From Nitrososphaerota archaeon (GTDB lineage Archaea; Thermoproteota; Nitrososphaeria; Nitrososphaerales; Nitrosopumilaceae): a DNA stretch of 41,014 bases. Below are positions 8,414-18,446 of this stretch, one piece after another. The notes below the pieces were generated by a model. That model was not told the DNA's origin. It ran no database searches and saw only the letters and a program-made list of their open reading frames with translations. The position numbers and the translations under genes were made by a program. Within the stretch, counting starts at the first letter, position 1. Each line of letters begins with the position of its first letter. The stretch covers positions 1 to 41,014 of the forward strand of contig JAGWFW010000008.1 of the NCBI GenBank assembly GCA_028867735.1, given 5' to 3'.

Positions 8414-11400
8414 TTATTTTGCCACATAAGTTACCTGATAGTAGAATCTAGACACCTGGTTATTTTTGATTATGTTTGCATGCCATTGGCCGTCCGTAAT
8501 TGAATCGTTTGCATTGGTTGGAAGAATGCTGAATTGTTGTATTCTCTGATTTGCACCAGAATATCCTACGAGGAACGATTCGTTTCCAATTTGCACATTC
8601 TGGTAGCTTGATCCCATATGATAGGTAGATTGCGATATCTTGCAATCGGCGGTAAGACCAATTATGCATGTACCGTCAGGAGAGTTAATCTTCATGCTTA
8701 CCAAGTTTTCATCTTCTGGGTTTACTCGAAGCAGGCCATCTATCTCCCTTGGATAATATGTCTGGTTGCCAGTTGTCTTTTCGCTCAAGTTTATTGTAAT
8801 TGCTGAATCTGAGATCATGTTTTCCTTATCTACAATCATGTATGGGGCAAGGCTTTTTTGCGTCGGTCCTATGCTTGTTGGAATCACTGTCAATTCCTGA
8901 GGCGCTTGGGTTGCGTTTGCAGGCGGTGGTGTCACCTGAGTGGCATTAGTTGTCTGTGTAACATTTCCCACAGAGGTTGTATTTTCCACAGGTAGTTGAT
9001 TAACTACTTGATAGTATGCGTTATAGCTTCCAAACGGCACTTGGGCCACTACGGTATAATTTCCAACGGCTGCAGATTTTGGAATTGCGTAATTGTAGCT
9101 AAATGAACCGTATTGATCAAATCGTGCTGTTGCATGCTGCAACGTGTTACCCATTTTTGATACAGCCTGCCCTTCACTCACTATTGTATCGTTTGCAAGC
9201 CCAAATGTAAGATATGTATTGTCAACAGATATGATATAGCTTGTCCTGCCCGTAATCAGGACCGTCTGACCTGGCAGGTATTTTTCATGATCCGTTGTTA
9301 TGAAGAGCTGGAGAGGTCCTGAGCCGACTACATACGGATTTGTCACATCAAACCTTATTGTGGAACTATATGTGAGATACTGGGCATAGATTTTGTATGT
9401 TCCTGCAGTCCAAGCTCCTGGCTGCATCGGTACCGATACATGAAATTGTCCGCCCTGATTCAGGGTGGCGGCATAGCGGTATGCTTCCTGCCCGGTTTGC
9501 GTGTAAATTGAGATTTGGACTTGGCTGTTTGAATACTGTGCGGCCACATTAGATTGCGGCAGTGTCTGCCCTGAAATGTTTACTACATCACTGTTGGCAT
9601 AACTTGGCTTGTCAGTCTCTATGACAAACGGTGTGATTGCAGTTTGATTTTGGGGGTTTGGAGAGACCTGGAAGAACAGTTGCGAGTTTCCATAGTCTGA
9701 ATTTATTGTAATTGAATAGATTCCATAGAGACTAGTCTGCGAATTAGCTCCAAACGATGATGCCCTGTTGGTTGTAAATGTTGATGCGGTGTTATATGCA
9801 GCCTGACTTGGTACCGTCCAATCCCATGAAAACAACCCATTATTCAAGGTTATAGGAGCAGTAATCGTACCGCCGTCAGGCTTTAAGAGTGTCAGGGTAT
9901 ATGCCGAAGTTCCTGTCAAGCTTGATAACTTACCAGTCAGATGCACTGTATCTCCAACCCCGTACACTTGTTTGTCAATACTAGCAACAATATTCTGCCG
10001 GGAAACTGTTGAGAGAGGATCTTGTATTGAAAAAGATGCCGAAGTGGCAAGTGAGTTATACGTTGCTTTGAGTGTATAGTTACCTTGTGCGAATATGCCT
10101 CTTTGAAGGGTTTGTGTAACAAGGAAGTGACCGTTAGTGTCTGGATAGGCGTAATATGTAAGTGGAGCTGGCGCAGTATTCTTGGCGACAAATATGTTTG
10201 CAGCTGGATTTTGATATGTCAATACAGTATATCCTGTTGAATTAATCACTACAATATTCACACTTGCCCCTCCGCTGCCAGTTTGACTAAGAGGATTTCT
10301 TACTTGGCCTGAAATCGATATGATATCTCCTATATTATATGATGTTTTGTCAGTAGTAATGTAAAATGGAGAGTTTGTCGATTGGTACGTTGAAGGATTT
10401 TGCGCTACAGCAAAATCAGCTTCCGCTTGTCCAAATCCCGATGTCAAGATAGCCCGATAGTTTCCTAGACCAGATTGTGAGCCAGGAATTGTAAGTTTGT
10501 ATACAAATGTACCATCAGATTGTACATTGACAAAAGTCTGCGTGGTACTAGTGTTTGGAACAATACCTCTATTCCCAATTTGGCTGGTGCCAGAAGAACT
10601 AGTCAGAAAAGACTGTACTATTTGCAGGCTAGGATTCAATCCATTATTTTGAAGTCCCATGGCATTTATGCGGCCACTAATTATGACCGTGTCTCCCAGT
10701 CCGTACACTGGTTTGTCAGTTGACATGATCACTGGAGTAGATTGTGTTGGTTGAGTCACTAGAGTGAAAGAAGCAGTAGATTTTGCTGTACCATAAGTTG
10801 CAATAATATTATAAGTTCCATAAATCGGATTTATACTGTTTATCATAATTCCTGAACTACTAGAATGTGATTGATACTGGCTGTATGTTGTAAAGTGACC
10901 CTGAGTGTTGGGATAGAGATTTCCTTGATATATCATGGTACCGTTTGGATCATAGACTTTGTAAGCAACAGGTGTCAGAGGAATTACCTGAGAGACATTT
11001 CCACTAAGTGTAATAGGTTGTAATAGCACATAGCTTGGTTTATCCGTATACACAGACATTGTAACTGCGGAAGCTTGTGTTGGTGGAACAAATGGTATTG
11101 AACTAAGCGTGAAACTGGTTGATGCGGTAACAGTGCCATATGACGCAGAAACCGTATATGCGCCTTCTTGTAATCCGGTGACTTGGCTTGCCTTTAGCGA
11201 CGTGCTAAACTGCATGTTGTTGTCAGGATACAGGGTGAATGTTTTTTGAAAACCTGCAGGTCCTGACACTATCAAGTTGACTGACAGCGGATAGCCTTGA
11301 ATTGGATTGTTTAGAAGTGTTGAAACTTTGCCGCTAATTGTTACAGTGTCTCCAAAAACATAGCTTGTCTTGTCTGTAGAAACCGTCATTGTATTAGCGG

Positions 11401-11932
11401 AGGATGCGGTAGTAGCAGGGGGCTGTCCATTAGATGAGCCTGGAGTTGCTGCTTTGAATACCCAGTCGCTTGAAGAGCCAGTATCGTATCCGTCATACAT
11501 CCTTTGCCAAGAGTTGCTTCCGCTCTGAGAATCGGTCAATGAAGGGGTTTGATCAATTACCGTGCCGTTGTTGCTTTTCAGTTGTATTGTTGCACCTGCA
11601 TGTGGAAACCAAAGAGGGCCCGAAGTTAGCATCATGAATTGCTTGCTCTGGATCATGGTGTTGGCTGGCACCGTATAGATTTGTTTGAGTCCGGTTGTAG
11701 CTCCAACTGTCCATCCCCCAATGTTTACAGCAGATCTGGTTGGATTGTACAGTTCCACCCAGTCTATCGGGTATTTGGTGTCATCCCCCATAGGATTTGT
11801 GTCAGCTTCGTTTATGACCACATGATTTGCTGTTGGGAAAACCTGCCCTAGGGCAGAAGACTGTACAATTAAAACTAGAATTAAAAATATGACAATAGTG
11901 TAGGATCTCAAGTATCTCATCTGTACTACCAT
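8414..11932 (-). CDS. Large secreted surface protein: N-terminal lamin-tail domain plus about seven Ig-like repeats
   Basis: 1172 aa; signal peptide; 'VVINEADTNPMGDDTKYPIDWVELYNPTRSAVNIGGWTV' is lamin-tail-like; repeated 'DKxxYxxGDTVxISGxV' units. Confidence 0.85.
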   Translation of the reverse strand: MVVQMRYLRSYTIVIFLILVLIVQSSALGQVFPTANHVVINEADTNPMGDDTKYPIDWVELYNPTRSAVNIGGWTVGATTGLKQIYTVPANTMIQSKQFMMLTSGPLWFPHAGATIQLKSNNGTVIDQTPSLTDSQSGSNSWQRMYDGYDTGSSSDWVFKAATPGSSNGQPPATTASSANTMTVSTDKTSYVFGDTVTISGKVSTLLNNPIQGYPLSVNLIVSGPAGFQKTFTLYPDNNMQFSTSLKASQVTGLQEGAYTVSASYGTVTASTSFTLSSIPFVPPTQASAVTMSVYTDKPSYVLLQPITLSGNVSQVIPLTPVAYKVYDPNGTMIYQGNLYPNTQGHFTTYSQYQSHSSSSGIMINSINPIYGTYNIIATYGTAKSTASFTLVTQPTQSTPVIMSTDKPVYGLGDTVIISGRINAMGLQNNGLNPSLQIVQSFLTSSSGTSQIGNRGIVPNTSTTQTFVNVQSDGTFVYKLTIPGSQSGLGNYRAILTSGFGQAEADFAVAQNPSTYQSTNSPFYITTDKTSYNIGDIISISGQVRNPLSQTGSGGASVNIVVINSTGYTVLTYQNPAANIFVAKNTAPAPLTYYAYPDTNGHFLVTQTLQRGIFAQGNYTLKATYNSLATSASFSIQDPLSTVSRQNIVASIDKQVYGVGDTVHLTGKLSSLTGTSAYTLTLLKPDGGTITAPITLNNGLFSWDWTVPSQAAYNTASTFTTNRASSFGANSQTSLYGIYSITINSDYGNSQLFFQVSPNPQNQTAITPFVIETDKPSYANSDVVNISGQTLPQSNVAAQYSNSQVQISIYTQTGQEAYRYAATLNQGGQFHVSVPMQPGAWTAGTYKIYAQYLTYSSTIRFDVTNPYVVGSGPLQLFITTDHEKYLPGQTVLITGRTSYIISVDNTYLTFGLANDTIVSEGQAVSKMGNTLQHATARFDQYGSFSYNYAIPKSAAVGNYTVVAQVPFGSYNAYYQVVNQLPVENTTSVGNVTQTTNATQVTPPPANATQAPQELTVIPTSIGPTQKSLAPYMIVDKENMISDSAITINLSEKTTGNQTYYPREIDGLLRVNPEDENLVSMKINSPDGTCIIGLTADCKISQSTYHMGSSYQNVQIGNESFLVGYSGANQRIQQFSILPTNANDSITDGQWHANIIKNNQVSRFYYQVTYVAK
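9274..11392 (-). repeat. Seven intragenic Ig-like repeat units
   Basis: Unit starts TDKTSYVFGDTVTISGK, TDKPSYVLLQPITLSGN, TDKPVYGLGDTVIISGR, TDKTSYNIGDIISISGQ, IDKQVYGVGDTVHLTGK, TDKPSYANSDVVNISGQ, TDHEKYLPGQTVLITGR, spaced about 320-380 nt. Confidence 0.8.
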
Positions 11933-12072
11933 TTCATCGTGGAAATTACAATTTTAGGTATTGATTGTGGAAAAGTTGAGCTAGTTGTTAATCCCCAATA
12001 TGCCATTGACCTCATTGGCCAGTATAGCCTCAAACTCATTATAAGCCGTGCGTACAATTCATCTTCCCATTC

Positions 12073-12321
12073 TTAGATGCCCTTGATACCATCACAGTTT
12101 GGGCATTTGTTCTGGTTTATCCGGGCTCCGCAGACTGCACACATGCCTTCCCCTACAGCTTTTTGGATTTGCTTCTTCCTTTGTTTGACAAACGTATGAA
12201 TTCCAAAGTATGTCGCAATTGCAATTATAATTGAATACACGGGAGCTACAAACGGCAGCAGACCTATCATCAGAAAGAAGACTCCCAGAATCAGCAGGAT
12301 CTCGCGTCTTTCAAACCCCAA
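12073..12321 (-). CDS. Small membrane protein with C-terminal zinc ribbon
   Basis: 82 aa, TTG start; hydrophobic segments and 'CAVCGARINQNKCPNCDG'. Confidence 0.7.
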   Translation of the reverse strand: MGFERREILLILGVFFLMIGLLPFVAPVYSIIIAIATYFGIHTFVKQRKKQIQKAVGEGMCAVCGARINQNKCPNCDGIKGI

Positions 12322-12856
12322 GTTGTCTTATGATGAAAAAATTTCAATAAATAGGTATGCCAGGCTCCGAGTCACTGAATTAACATTCATCTATCAATCA
12401 TGTCTCTAACTCTTCTTCATCGCCTGACTATCATAATTTGTGAAAGTCAGATAATAACCAATTGGATAATACACAAATAGAAAACGATTAGATATTACAT
12501 GTCTTTCAATCTAGAATGCGATCCAGCCCAATCGCAATTACTAATCTGTTCGTTTCACTGTATCCATTAGATTAAGAAAAACCTCGATTTCTTTAGATTT
12601 ACTCTCTGATTGTAAGTCAGGTGTATCTACCCCTAACTTTCTTATAATTGACGGTGTGTAATAGCATGATAATCAGCTATAACTCAATTAGCATAAAACA
12701 ATATGAGGGTTTGACCAATCTTTTATGTCTTTGAAAAAAGATACTTGTCACACTTCAAATAAAGTTTTACAAAAATTTTGATCGCAAATCTGATTGTGTT
12801 ATTTCGTAGTAATCCTACGCAATTCTTTAAACACATTAATTTTTTTCTAGATTCTA

Positions 12857-13528
12857 ATGACATCAAAACCAACAAGAACAACCGCAATTGCAAAAAAACC
12901 ATCTCTGACAATTCTTCTTGGTACTGCATTTGCCGTACTTACAATGATGCCGATTTCAGGCATTCCGCAAGCATCATTTGCTACCGGCAATGGCGCACCA
13001 AGTGGACCCCACTTTAACCTTAACATCATAGGGGTAAGCAATACACAGAACTATCCTACTGCAGACGGTAGTGGGGGTAATGTCATACATGTTCCACTAA
13101 AGGGACATTGTAACGTGGACCTTACACAAGGTACGAGTTTCTATGTATTAGACAACAATTGTATCGATGGAACAGCCAACTTCCAACTGCCTCCTACAAA
13201 TACAACTGGGGGCAATCCAGCCTATACAGTATGGGCCAGAGTTGTAGGCAAACCAGGAGGTTCAAGCAGCATGACGACCTGTGCCATAGATCTGACCACC
13301 GGAGACACGATTTGTTCTATTGGACAGACAGTAGCATTTGGCGGACACAACGGAAAATCAACATTTACCAATGTGACCACACAGCTTACTACACTCTGCT
13401 ATGTAGATCAGACAACAGGCAAGACAGTTTGTGTCAACATCTTCGATCCAACGTTTCAGAACTACTTCTGGTCGTATGACAATAATGGCAATAAAGTCTT
13501 GCAGTTAAGGTTCTATCCAACACAATAG
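12857..13528 (+). CDS. Secreted protein of unknown function
   Basis: 223 aa; basic N-terminus plus hydrophobic signal ('LTILLGTAFAVLTMMPISGIPQASFA'); Thr/Asn-rich, several Cys in the mature part. Confidence 0.75.
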   Translation: MTSKPTRTTAIAKKPSLTILLGTAFAVLTMMPISGIPQASFATGNGAPSGPHFNLNIIGVSNTQNYPTADGSGGNVIHVPLKGHCNVDLTQGTSFYVLDNNCIDGTANFQLPPTNTTGGNPAYTVWARVVGKPGGSSSMTTCAIDLTTGDTICSIGQTVAFGGHNGKSTFTNVTTQLTTLCYVDQTTGKTVCVNIFDPTFQNYFWSYDNNGNKVLQLRFYPTQ

Positions 13529-13680
13529 AATAACACTCCCAATTTTTTTTATTTTACAATAAAATTCTAGTTTGTTATATACTAGAACCATCATCAAGCT
13601 CGCCGTGCTAGTTACATAATTGTATCTTTGAATTAGTTTTAAAAAATGAGCCCACGCTGTCTTTATCCCCTAGAAAAAGA

Positions 13681-13754
13681 TGGGATCGGCCGGATTTGAA
13701 CCGACGACCTCAGGTACCCAAAACCCGAATCATGCCAAGCTAGACCACGATCCC
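13681..13754 (-). tRNA. tRNA-Pro (anticodon TGG)
   Basis: Reverse complement GGGATCGTGGTCTAGCTTGGCATGATTCGGGTTTTGGGTACCTGAGGTCGTCGGTTCAAATCCGGCCGATCCCA folds as a cloverleaf: 7-bp acceptor GGGATCG/CGATCCC, anticodon loop TTTGGGT, T-loop GTTCAAATC. No intron and no encoded CCA. Confidence 0.95.
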
Positions 13755-13838
13755 GATGTTGAATGCACCAAAAAGTCCCCAATTTAAGCTTCTCATAGCA
13801 TTGATTATTTTAAATAAGAAACACTTCAAGTGTAACCA

Positions 13839-14729
13839 ATGCAGGTTCAGGATTACATCAACGCAGGAAAGATTGCATCAGAGGTAAGAGAGAACGCAAG
13901 AAAAAAGTATCACGTTGGTTCCACTCTGTTTGAAATTTGTGAATCAATTGAAAAAGAGATAGGACAGAAGGGGGGCAAGTGTGCGTTTCCTGTAAATGCC
14001 AGTCTGAATGAAATTGCGGCGCATTACACTGCAGAGCCGAATGATTCCATAGTTGTAAAAGAAACAGATCTTTTAAAAATTGATTTGGGAGTTCAGATAA
14101 ACGGATACATTGCAGATACTGCGGTTACCGTATGCTACGACCCAAACTATGACTATTTGGTGCAGGCAGCAGAAGCAGCGTTAAAGGATGCAATGTCAAT
14201 AATGCGCGCGGGTACAAAATCAAGCGATGTCGGAAAGGCAATAGAGGGAACAGTAAAACAGATGGGCGGAATACCCATTGCAAATCTCAGCGGTCATTCT
14301 CTTGAACAGTATACCATTCATGCAGGAAAATCAGTGCCCAACATATGGTCCATAGGATCGTTTTCCTTCCAGTCAACCGAGGCGTATGCATGCGAGCCAT
14401 TTGTCACGACGCGTGACGGTCTTGGTTTTGTGCGCGAAGGCAGGACCCGAAACATCTTTTCCCTTGCAACAAGAAAGCGTTCAAAGGACGAAGACGCCAA
14501 CAGGATGATCGATTTCATCTGGCAGAAATTCAACATGCTTCCGTTTGCATTAAGGTGGATAGTAAATGAATGGGACGAAAAAACCGCAAAGTTGCTTTTA
14601 GACAAACTTGTCCAGAATAAAATAGTCAAGTCTTATCCGATTCTAGTAGAGGCAAACAACCAGAGAGTGGCACAGGCAGAACATACGTTTATCCCACAGG
14701 AGAACGGCGTCACTGTAACTACTATTTGA
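13839..14729 (+). CDS. Methionine aminopeptidase (type II, archaeal)
   Basis: 'KIDLGVQINGYIADTAVTV', 'NLSGHSLEQYTIHAGKSVPNI' and 'EAYACEPFVTT', M24 family. Confidence 0.93.
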   Translation: MQVQDYINAGKIASEVRENARKKYHVGSTLFEICESIEKEIGQKGGKCAFPVNASLNEIAAHYTAEPNDSIVVKETDLLKIDLGVQINGYIADTAVTVCYDPNYDYLVQAAEAALKDAMSIMRAGTKSSDVGKAIEGTVKQMGGIPIANLSGHSLEQYTIHAGKSVPNIWSIGSFSFQSTEAYACEPFVTTRDGLGFVREGRTRNIFSLATRKRSKDEDANRMIDFIWQKFNMLPFALRWIVNEWDEKTAKLLLDKLVQNKIVKSYPILVEANNQRVAQAEHTFIPQENGVTVTTI

Positions 14730-14910
14730 TGGGCTCGCCGTAGATTTTCAATACTGTCACTTGGCCGCTGTTGCACGATGTGCATTTACCAATCACCTTA
14801 AAAACATAGTCGCCTTCAGCAAATTTTCTTTTTTTGGATGCGTTACATGACATACACTGTTCAACAGTATACGGATCTAGTATCTCCTGTTTTTTTCTTG
14901 AGAATATCAT
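14722..14910 (-). CDS. Small zinc-ribbon protein
   Basis: 62 aa with CxxC pairs (CMSCNAS, CTSCNSG); 4-nt overlap with the upstream DUF1512-like gene. Confidence 0.75.
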   Translation of the reverse strand: MIFSRKKQEILDPYTVEQCMSCNASKKRKFAEGDYVFKVIGKCTSCNSGQVTVLKIYGEPIK

Positions 14911-16028
14911 TGTGATACACCTATCGTGTTTCCCACGCCAATCAATAGTACTGCCTGTCCCACTTTGGTAGTTTCTTTTATAATGTCGTAAATCTGTGAC
15001 GTGGTTTTTTCTGCAGCATCCGCAATCTCTTTTTTCATAAGCGTAATGGCCTCTTTGATCGATTGTTTTACCACAATTGCATAAATCGGTATGCCGTGTT
15101 TTGTGGCAACCTCTTCAATCTGAAACTTTTCGGTTCCAATACCGCCAATTGCCGCACCAAATCCTTGAGCTATGGATCCCGTCTCTTCCCCCTCAAGCTT
15201 TAAGGCTGCGTCAACCATTATTATGGCCACAGGTTTTTTCTCTGAGATGATTTTTTCAGCTGCTTCCCCGGGTTTGCCCACGGTTCCCGCAGGTCCCTCC
15301 GCTTTCAATAACAAGAGTTTTCTACCCTCATAGTCTTTTTCGCTCCAGACTGTTTCTTGTGCGGCTTGGGTTTTTTCTGTGCCAAGCATCATTTTGCCTA
15401 CAATCATAGGGCCTATCCCGTCTCCAATTGGCTGGCCTTGTTTGAATGCAGACACCGCAGTTTTAAGCGCGTCTGCTTCCTCCATGATAAACGGAATCAT
15501 CATCTGTAGCGGCAAGATAAGTGGAAAGTTGTTTTGTTTTTTTGCAGTGAGAAACATGTGCCTGACACTTTTGTAAAGCAGGTGTATTGTCGTAGCTACC
15601 TCTAGAATGTTCATTATCTTACTTGCTTCAAGCGTACTCAGCTCGGGTGCAAACGCCTTGACCTGGGTTTTTGTAAAGTCCTCTCTGCTTTTCATCATGT
15701 GCATGATTTTGGGAACTAGACCGTTAGGGTCCATGTCTACGGGCATTATTGTAAAGTATTCAAAATACCTGTCAAGCCTAGAAGGGATATCCCAGCTTGG
15801 TTTTATTGTAGTTTTGATATAATCTGCAAGTTCCTTTCTAGTGTCGTCTCGATACAGCTTTAGTTTTTCAAGAGACTTGTTGATTTCAGAGGAAGTAACC
15901 TGCAATTGGATTTTTTGACCATATAGCATAAAGACGAAAATTGGAACTATCCACACAAGCCACATCAGCGGATTAGAATTATCATTAGAGTTGAGAAGCT
16001 TGTCCAAATTCATACCTAGAAAATCCAA
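14907..16028 (-). CDS. DUF1512-like archaeal membrane-anchored protein
   Basis: 373 aa; N-terminal TM 'NPLMWLVWIVPIFVFMLYGQKIQLQ', 'GDGIGPMIVGKMM', 'KPVAIIMVDAALKLEGE', 'GFGAAIGGIGTEKFQIEE'; consistent with DUF1512 from memory. Confidence 0.75.
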   Translation of the reverse strand: MDFLGMNLDKLLNSNDNSNPLMWLVWIVPIFVFMLYGQKIQLQVTSSEINKSLEKLKLYRDDTRKELADYIKTTIKPSWDIPSRLDRYFEYFTIMPVDMDPNGLVPKIMHMMKSREDFTKTQVKAFAPELSTLEASKIMNILEVATTIHLLYKSVRHMFLTAKKQNNFPLILPLQMMIPFIMEEADALKTAVSAFKQGQPIGDGIGPMIVGKMMLGTEKTQAAQETVWSEKDYEGRKLLLLKAEGPAGTVGKPGEAAEKIISEKKPVAIIMVDAALKLEGEETGSIAQGFGAAIGGIGTEKFQIEEVATKHGIPIYAIVVKQSIKEAITLMKKEIADAAEKTTSQIYDIIKETTKVGQAVLLIGVGNTIGVSQ

Positions 16029-16109
16029 TATCGAAAAAGCTGGTACGAACCAAATTAAATCTTTGTGGAAAATTAAATTGTTTTTTAACCCAAGACTCTA
16101 AGAAACAAC

Positions 16110-17528
16110 ATGTTGCAAAGCCAGATAGGTCCAAGGCTTTCAGAAAAAACAACCTGCAATATATCATGGGATAGCATTACACTAGGCGCCTATTCGACTG
16201 ATGCCAGCTCTTACATAGTAAAACCTGCAGCAGTAGCCTTTCCCAGAAATGAAAATGACATGATCAAGATTCTGAGATTTGCATCGCGTCATAAAATTCC
16301 TGTCACTCCAAGAGGCGGGGGCACGGGCCTTGTTGGCGGGGCACTTGGAAGGGGAATAATTTTGGATATGAGACATTTCAATACAATCAGGGTTGGACAA
16401 GGGTCTGTACAAGTTGGAAGCGGCGTCTTCAAAGGAGAACTTGACAGGGTTTTAAGAAAGCACGGCAGGTTTTTTGGCCCAAATCCATCGGTCGGCCCAT
16501 TTTGTACTGTTGGCGGCATGATAGGAACCAACGCAAGCGGCAGCCACTCACTCAAGTATGGCAGCACCATAGACAATCTCATTGGCGTAAAAATTGTCAC
16601 ATCAAAAGGGGATCTTGTTAGTCTTCCCAGTAACAATATCATTGCAAAAAAAGTCCTAAAAATCACAGGCCCGGAAATCCAAAAACAATTCCCAAGAATA
16701 ACAAAAAACTCCTGCGGCTACAGGATTGACAAGGTGACGGCAAGCTCTGATACCCAGAAAATAATAGCCGGCTCGGAAGGAACTCTTGGAATAATTGTTT
16801 CTGCCAAGCTCAGAACAATAACTCTTTCAAAGCGAACTGTCTTGATTATAGTTTCATATAGGACTCTCAAGGAGGCTGTCGCAGATGTACCCAGAATTCT
16901 AAAGATTGGACCGTCATCAGTTGAAATAATAGATCATAACATTATACGATACATCAAGACACGGCTGCCAAGAGGAGCAAGATGCTTGCTTTTTGTGGAG
17001 TTTGATGACAATGTAACAAAAAAGAAAACAAAGGCCAAACACATGTTGTCGGACAGAATGGTTACGACAACCTCCGACCCCAAACAGATCAGACAGTGGT
17101 GGACGTATAGAAATTCAGCCCTGTCGTACAGCTTGAAAAGCGTTTCAAAACAGGAAACGGTTTCTTCGTTGATAGAAGACGCTACGGTTCCAGTTCACAG
17201 GCTGCCTCTTTTGCTTGACTTGGTCGAATACCTAACGTCAAAATACCCCATGAGAGTAATCACATATGGCCATGCAGGCAATGGCAATCTTCACATTAGA
17301 CCAATATTGAAGAAAAAAGACAGCCATTTACTGGGAAAGATTGCTCAAGAGTTTTTCTCCGGAGTCATAAGCATAGGAGGATCCATAACTGGCGAGCACG
17401 GGGACGGACTGGCTAGATCAAAATTTGTAAAGGCACAATACGGAAGTGAGATCTATTCTAGGTTTAGAAAGGTCAAGCAGATCTTTGATCCTGCCAACAC
17501 GCTCAATCCAGGCAAGATAGTCACCTGA
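16110..17528 (+). CDS. FAD-binding oxidoreductase, GlcD/D-lactate dehydrogenase family
   Basis: 'PVTPRGGGTGLVGGAL...ILDMRHFNTI', 'NASGSHSLKYGST', 'TYGHAGNGNLHIRP', 'GEHGDGLARS', 'FDPANTLNPGKI'. Confidence 0.9.
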   Translation: MLQSQIGPRLSEKTTCNISWDSITLGAYSTDASSYIVKPAAVAFPRNENDMIKILRFASRHKIPVTPRGGGTGLVGGALGRGIILDMRHFNTIRVGQGSVQVGSGVFKGELDRVLRKHGRFFGPNPSVGPFCTVGGMIGTNASGSHSLKYGSTIDNLIGVKIVTSKGDLVSLPSNNIIAKKVLKITGPEIQKQFPRITKNSCGYRIDKVTASSDTQKIIAGSEGTLGIIVSAKLRTITLSKRTVLIIVSYRTLKEAVADVPRILKIGPSSVEIIDHNIIRYIKTRLPRGARCLLFVEFDDNVTKKKTKAKHMLSDRMVTTTSDPKQIRQWWTYRNSALSYSLKSVSKQETVSSLIEDATVPVHRLPLLLDLVEYLTSKYPMRVITYGHAGNGNLHIRPILKKKDSHLLGKIAQEFFSGVISIGGSITGEHGDGLARSKFVKAQYGSEIYSRFRKVKQIFDPANTLNPGKIVT

Positions 17529-17568
17529 TGTTGCCAAAACGTTAGGTTGTCAAATAGATTTTTTGAGA

Positions 17569-17895
17569 TTATTTTATCTTTGTTCCAAGTGGGACATCTT
17601 CGTTGACAGTGAGCCAGAATGGCTTGTCGTTGAGGTCAGCGGCCAAGAGCATTGCGTTTGATTCTATTCCGGCAATCTTTCGAGGCTCCAAGTTTGCCAG
17701 CACTATTACTTTTTTCCCTGCCAGTTCTTCCGGTTGATAATATTCTGCACCGCCTATTATCACCTGTCTTTTTTCTTCGCCCAGATCTATTATGCCTTTT
17801 ATGATTTTAGACTTGCCGGGAATTTTCTCGACTTCGATTATTTTTGCCACACGGATTTCGAGTTTAGCGAAATCATCGTATGTTATAGGATCCAC
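17569..17895 (-). CDS. Stand-alone tRNA-binding domain protein (MetG C-terminal/Trbp111-like)
   Basis: 108 aa; 'FAKLEIRVAKIIEVEKIPGKSKIIKGIIDLGEEKRQVIIGGAEYY...VIVLANLEPRKIAGIESNAMLLAA'. Confidence 0.9.
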   Translation of the reverse strand: MDPITYDDFAKLEIRVAKIIEVEKIPGKSKIIKGIIDLGEEKRQVIIGGAEYYQPEELAGKKVIVLANLEPRKIAGIESNAMLLAADLNDKPFWLTVNEDVPLGTKIK

Positions 17896-18026
17896 AGAAA
17901 GACTTTTTTTGTCTCATTAAAATTGATTTCGAACCAAGTGAAAAGACGCGTCTTTCAGATTTGTCATATTCTAGATCCAATCATGCCATCTCACAAAATA
18001 AATAGGAATGCAGAATTCCTCAAGAC

Positions 18027-18443
18027 ATGGCCCAGATTCAAGCGTCAATTGAGATAAACGCCCCACTTGACAAAGTCTGGAACGTCGTATCAGACCTTGA
18101 TTCAGAGCCAAGATTCTGGAAGGGAACCAAGGAAGTACAAAATATATCAAAAGACGGCAATACAGTTACCCGAGAGGTTACCATTGCTTTCAAGGACTCA
18201 AAATGCATGCAAACTGTCACAATACAACCCAAGGAAAAAATTCATGCACAATTCACAAAGGGAATAATTGATGGAACAAAGACAATCTTGCTTGTACCAC
18301 AAGGCGAAAAGACAAAGCTTGAGGCTGTCTGGGACATCAAACTTACAGGTATGATGGGCATGTTCACAGGTATGGTCAGAAAACACATCCAGAGCGGCAC
18401 AGAGCAGGCACTACAAAGCATCAAAGAAGAAGCCGAGAGATAG
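18027..18443 (+). CDS. SRPBCC (START-like) family protein
   Basis: 138 aa; 'IEINAPLDKVWNVVSDLDSEPRFWKGTKEVQNIS'. Confidence 0.82.
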   Translation: MAQIQASIEINAPLDKVWNVVSDLDSEPRFWKGTKEVQNISKDGNTVTREVTIAFKDSKCMQTVTIQPKEKIHAQFTKGIIDGTKTILLVPQGEKTKLEAVWDIKLTGMMGMFTGMVRKHIQSGTEQALQSIKEEAER

Positions 18444-18446
18444 AAG

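Noticed and set aside
12329-12379. Possible C/D-box sRNA (ATGATGA ... CTGA)
   Set aside because: C-like and D-like boxes are about 38 nt apart but no convincing internal D'/C' boxes or terminal stem; too weak to call.
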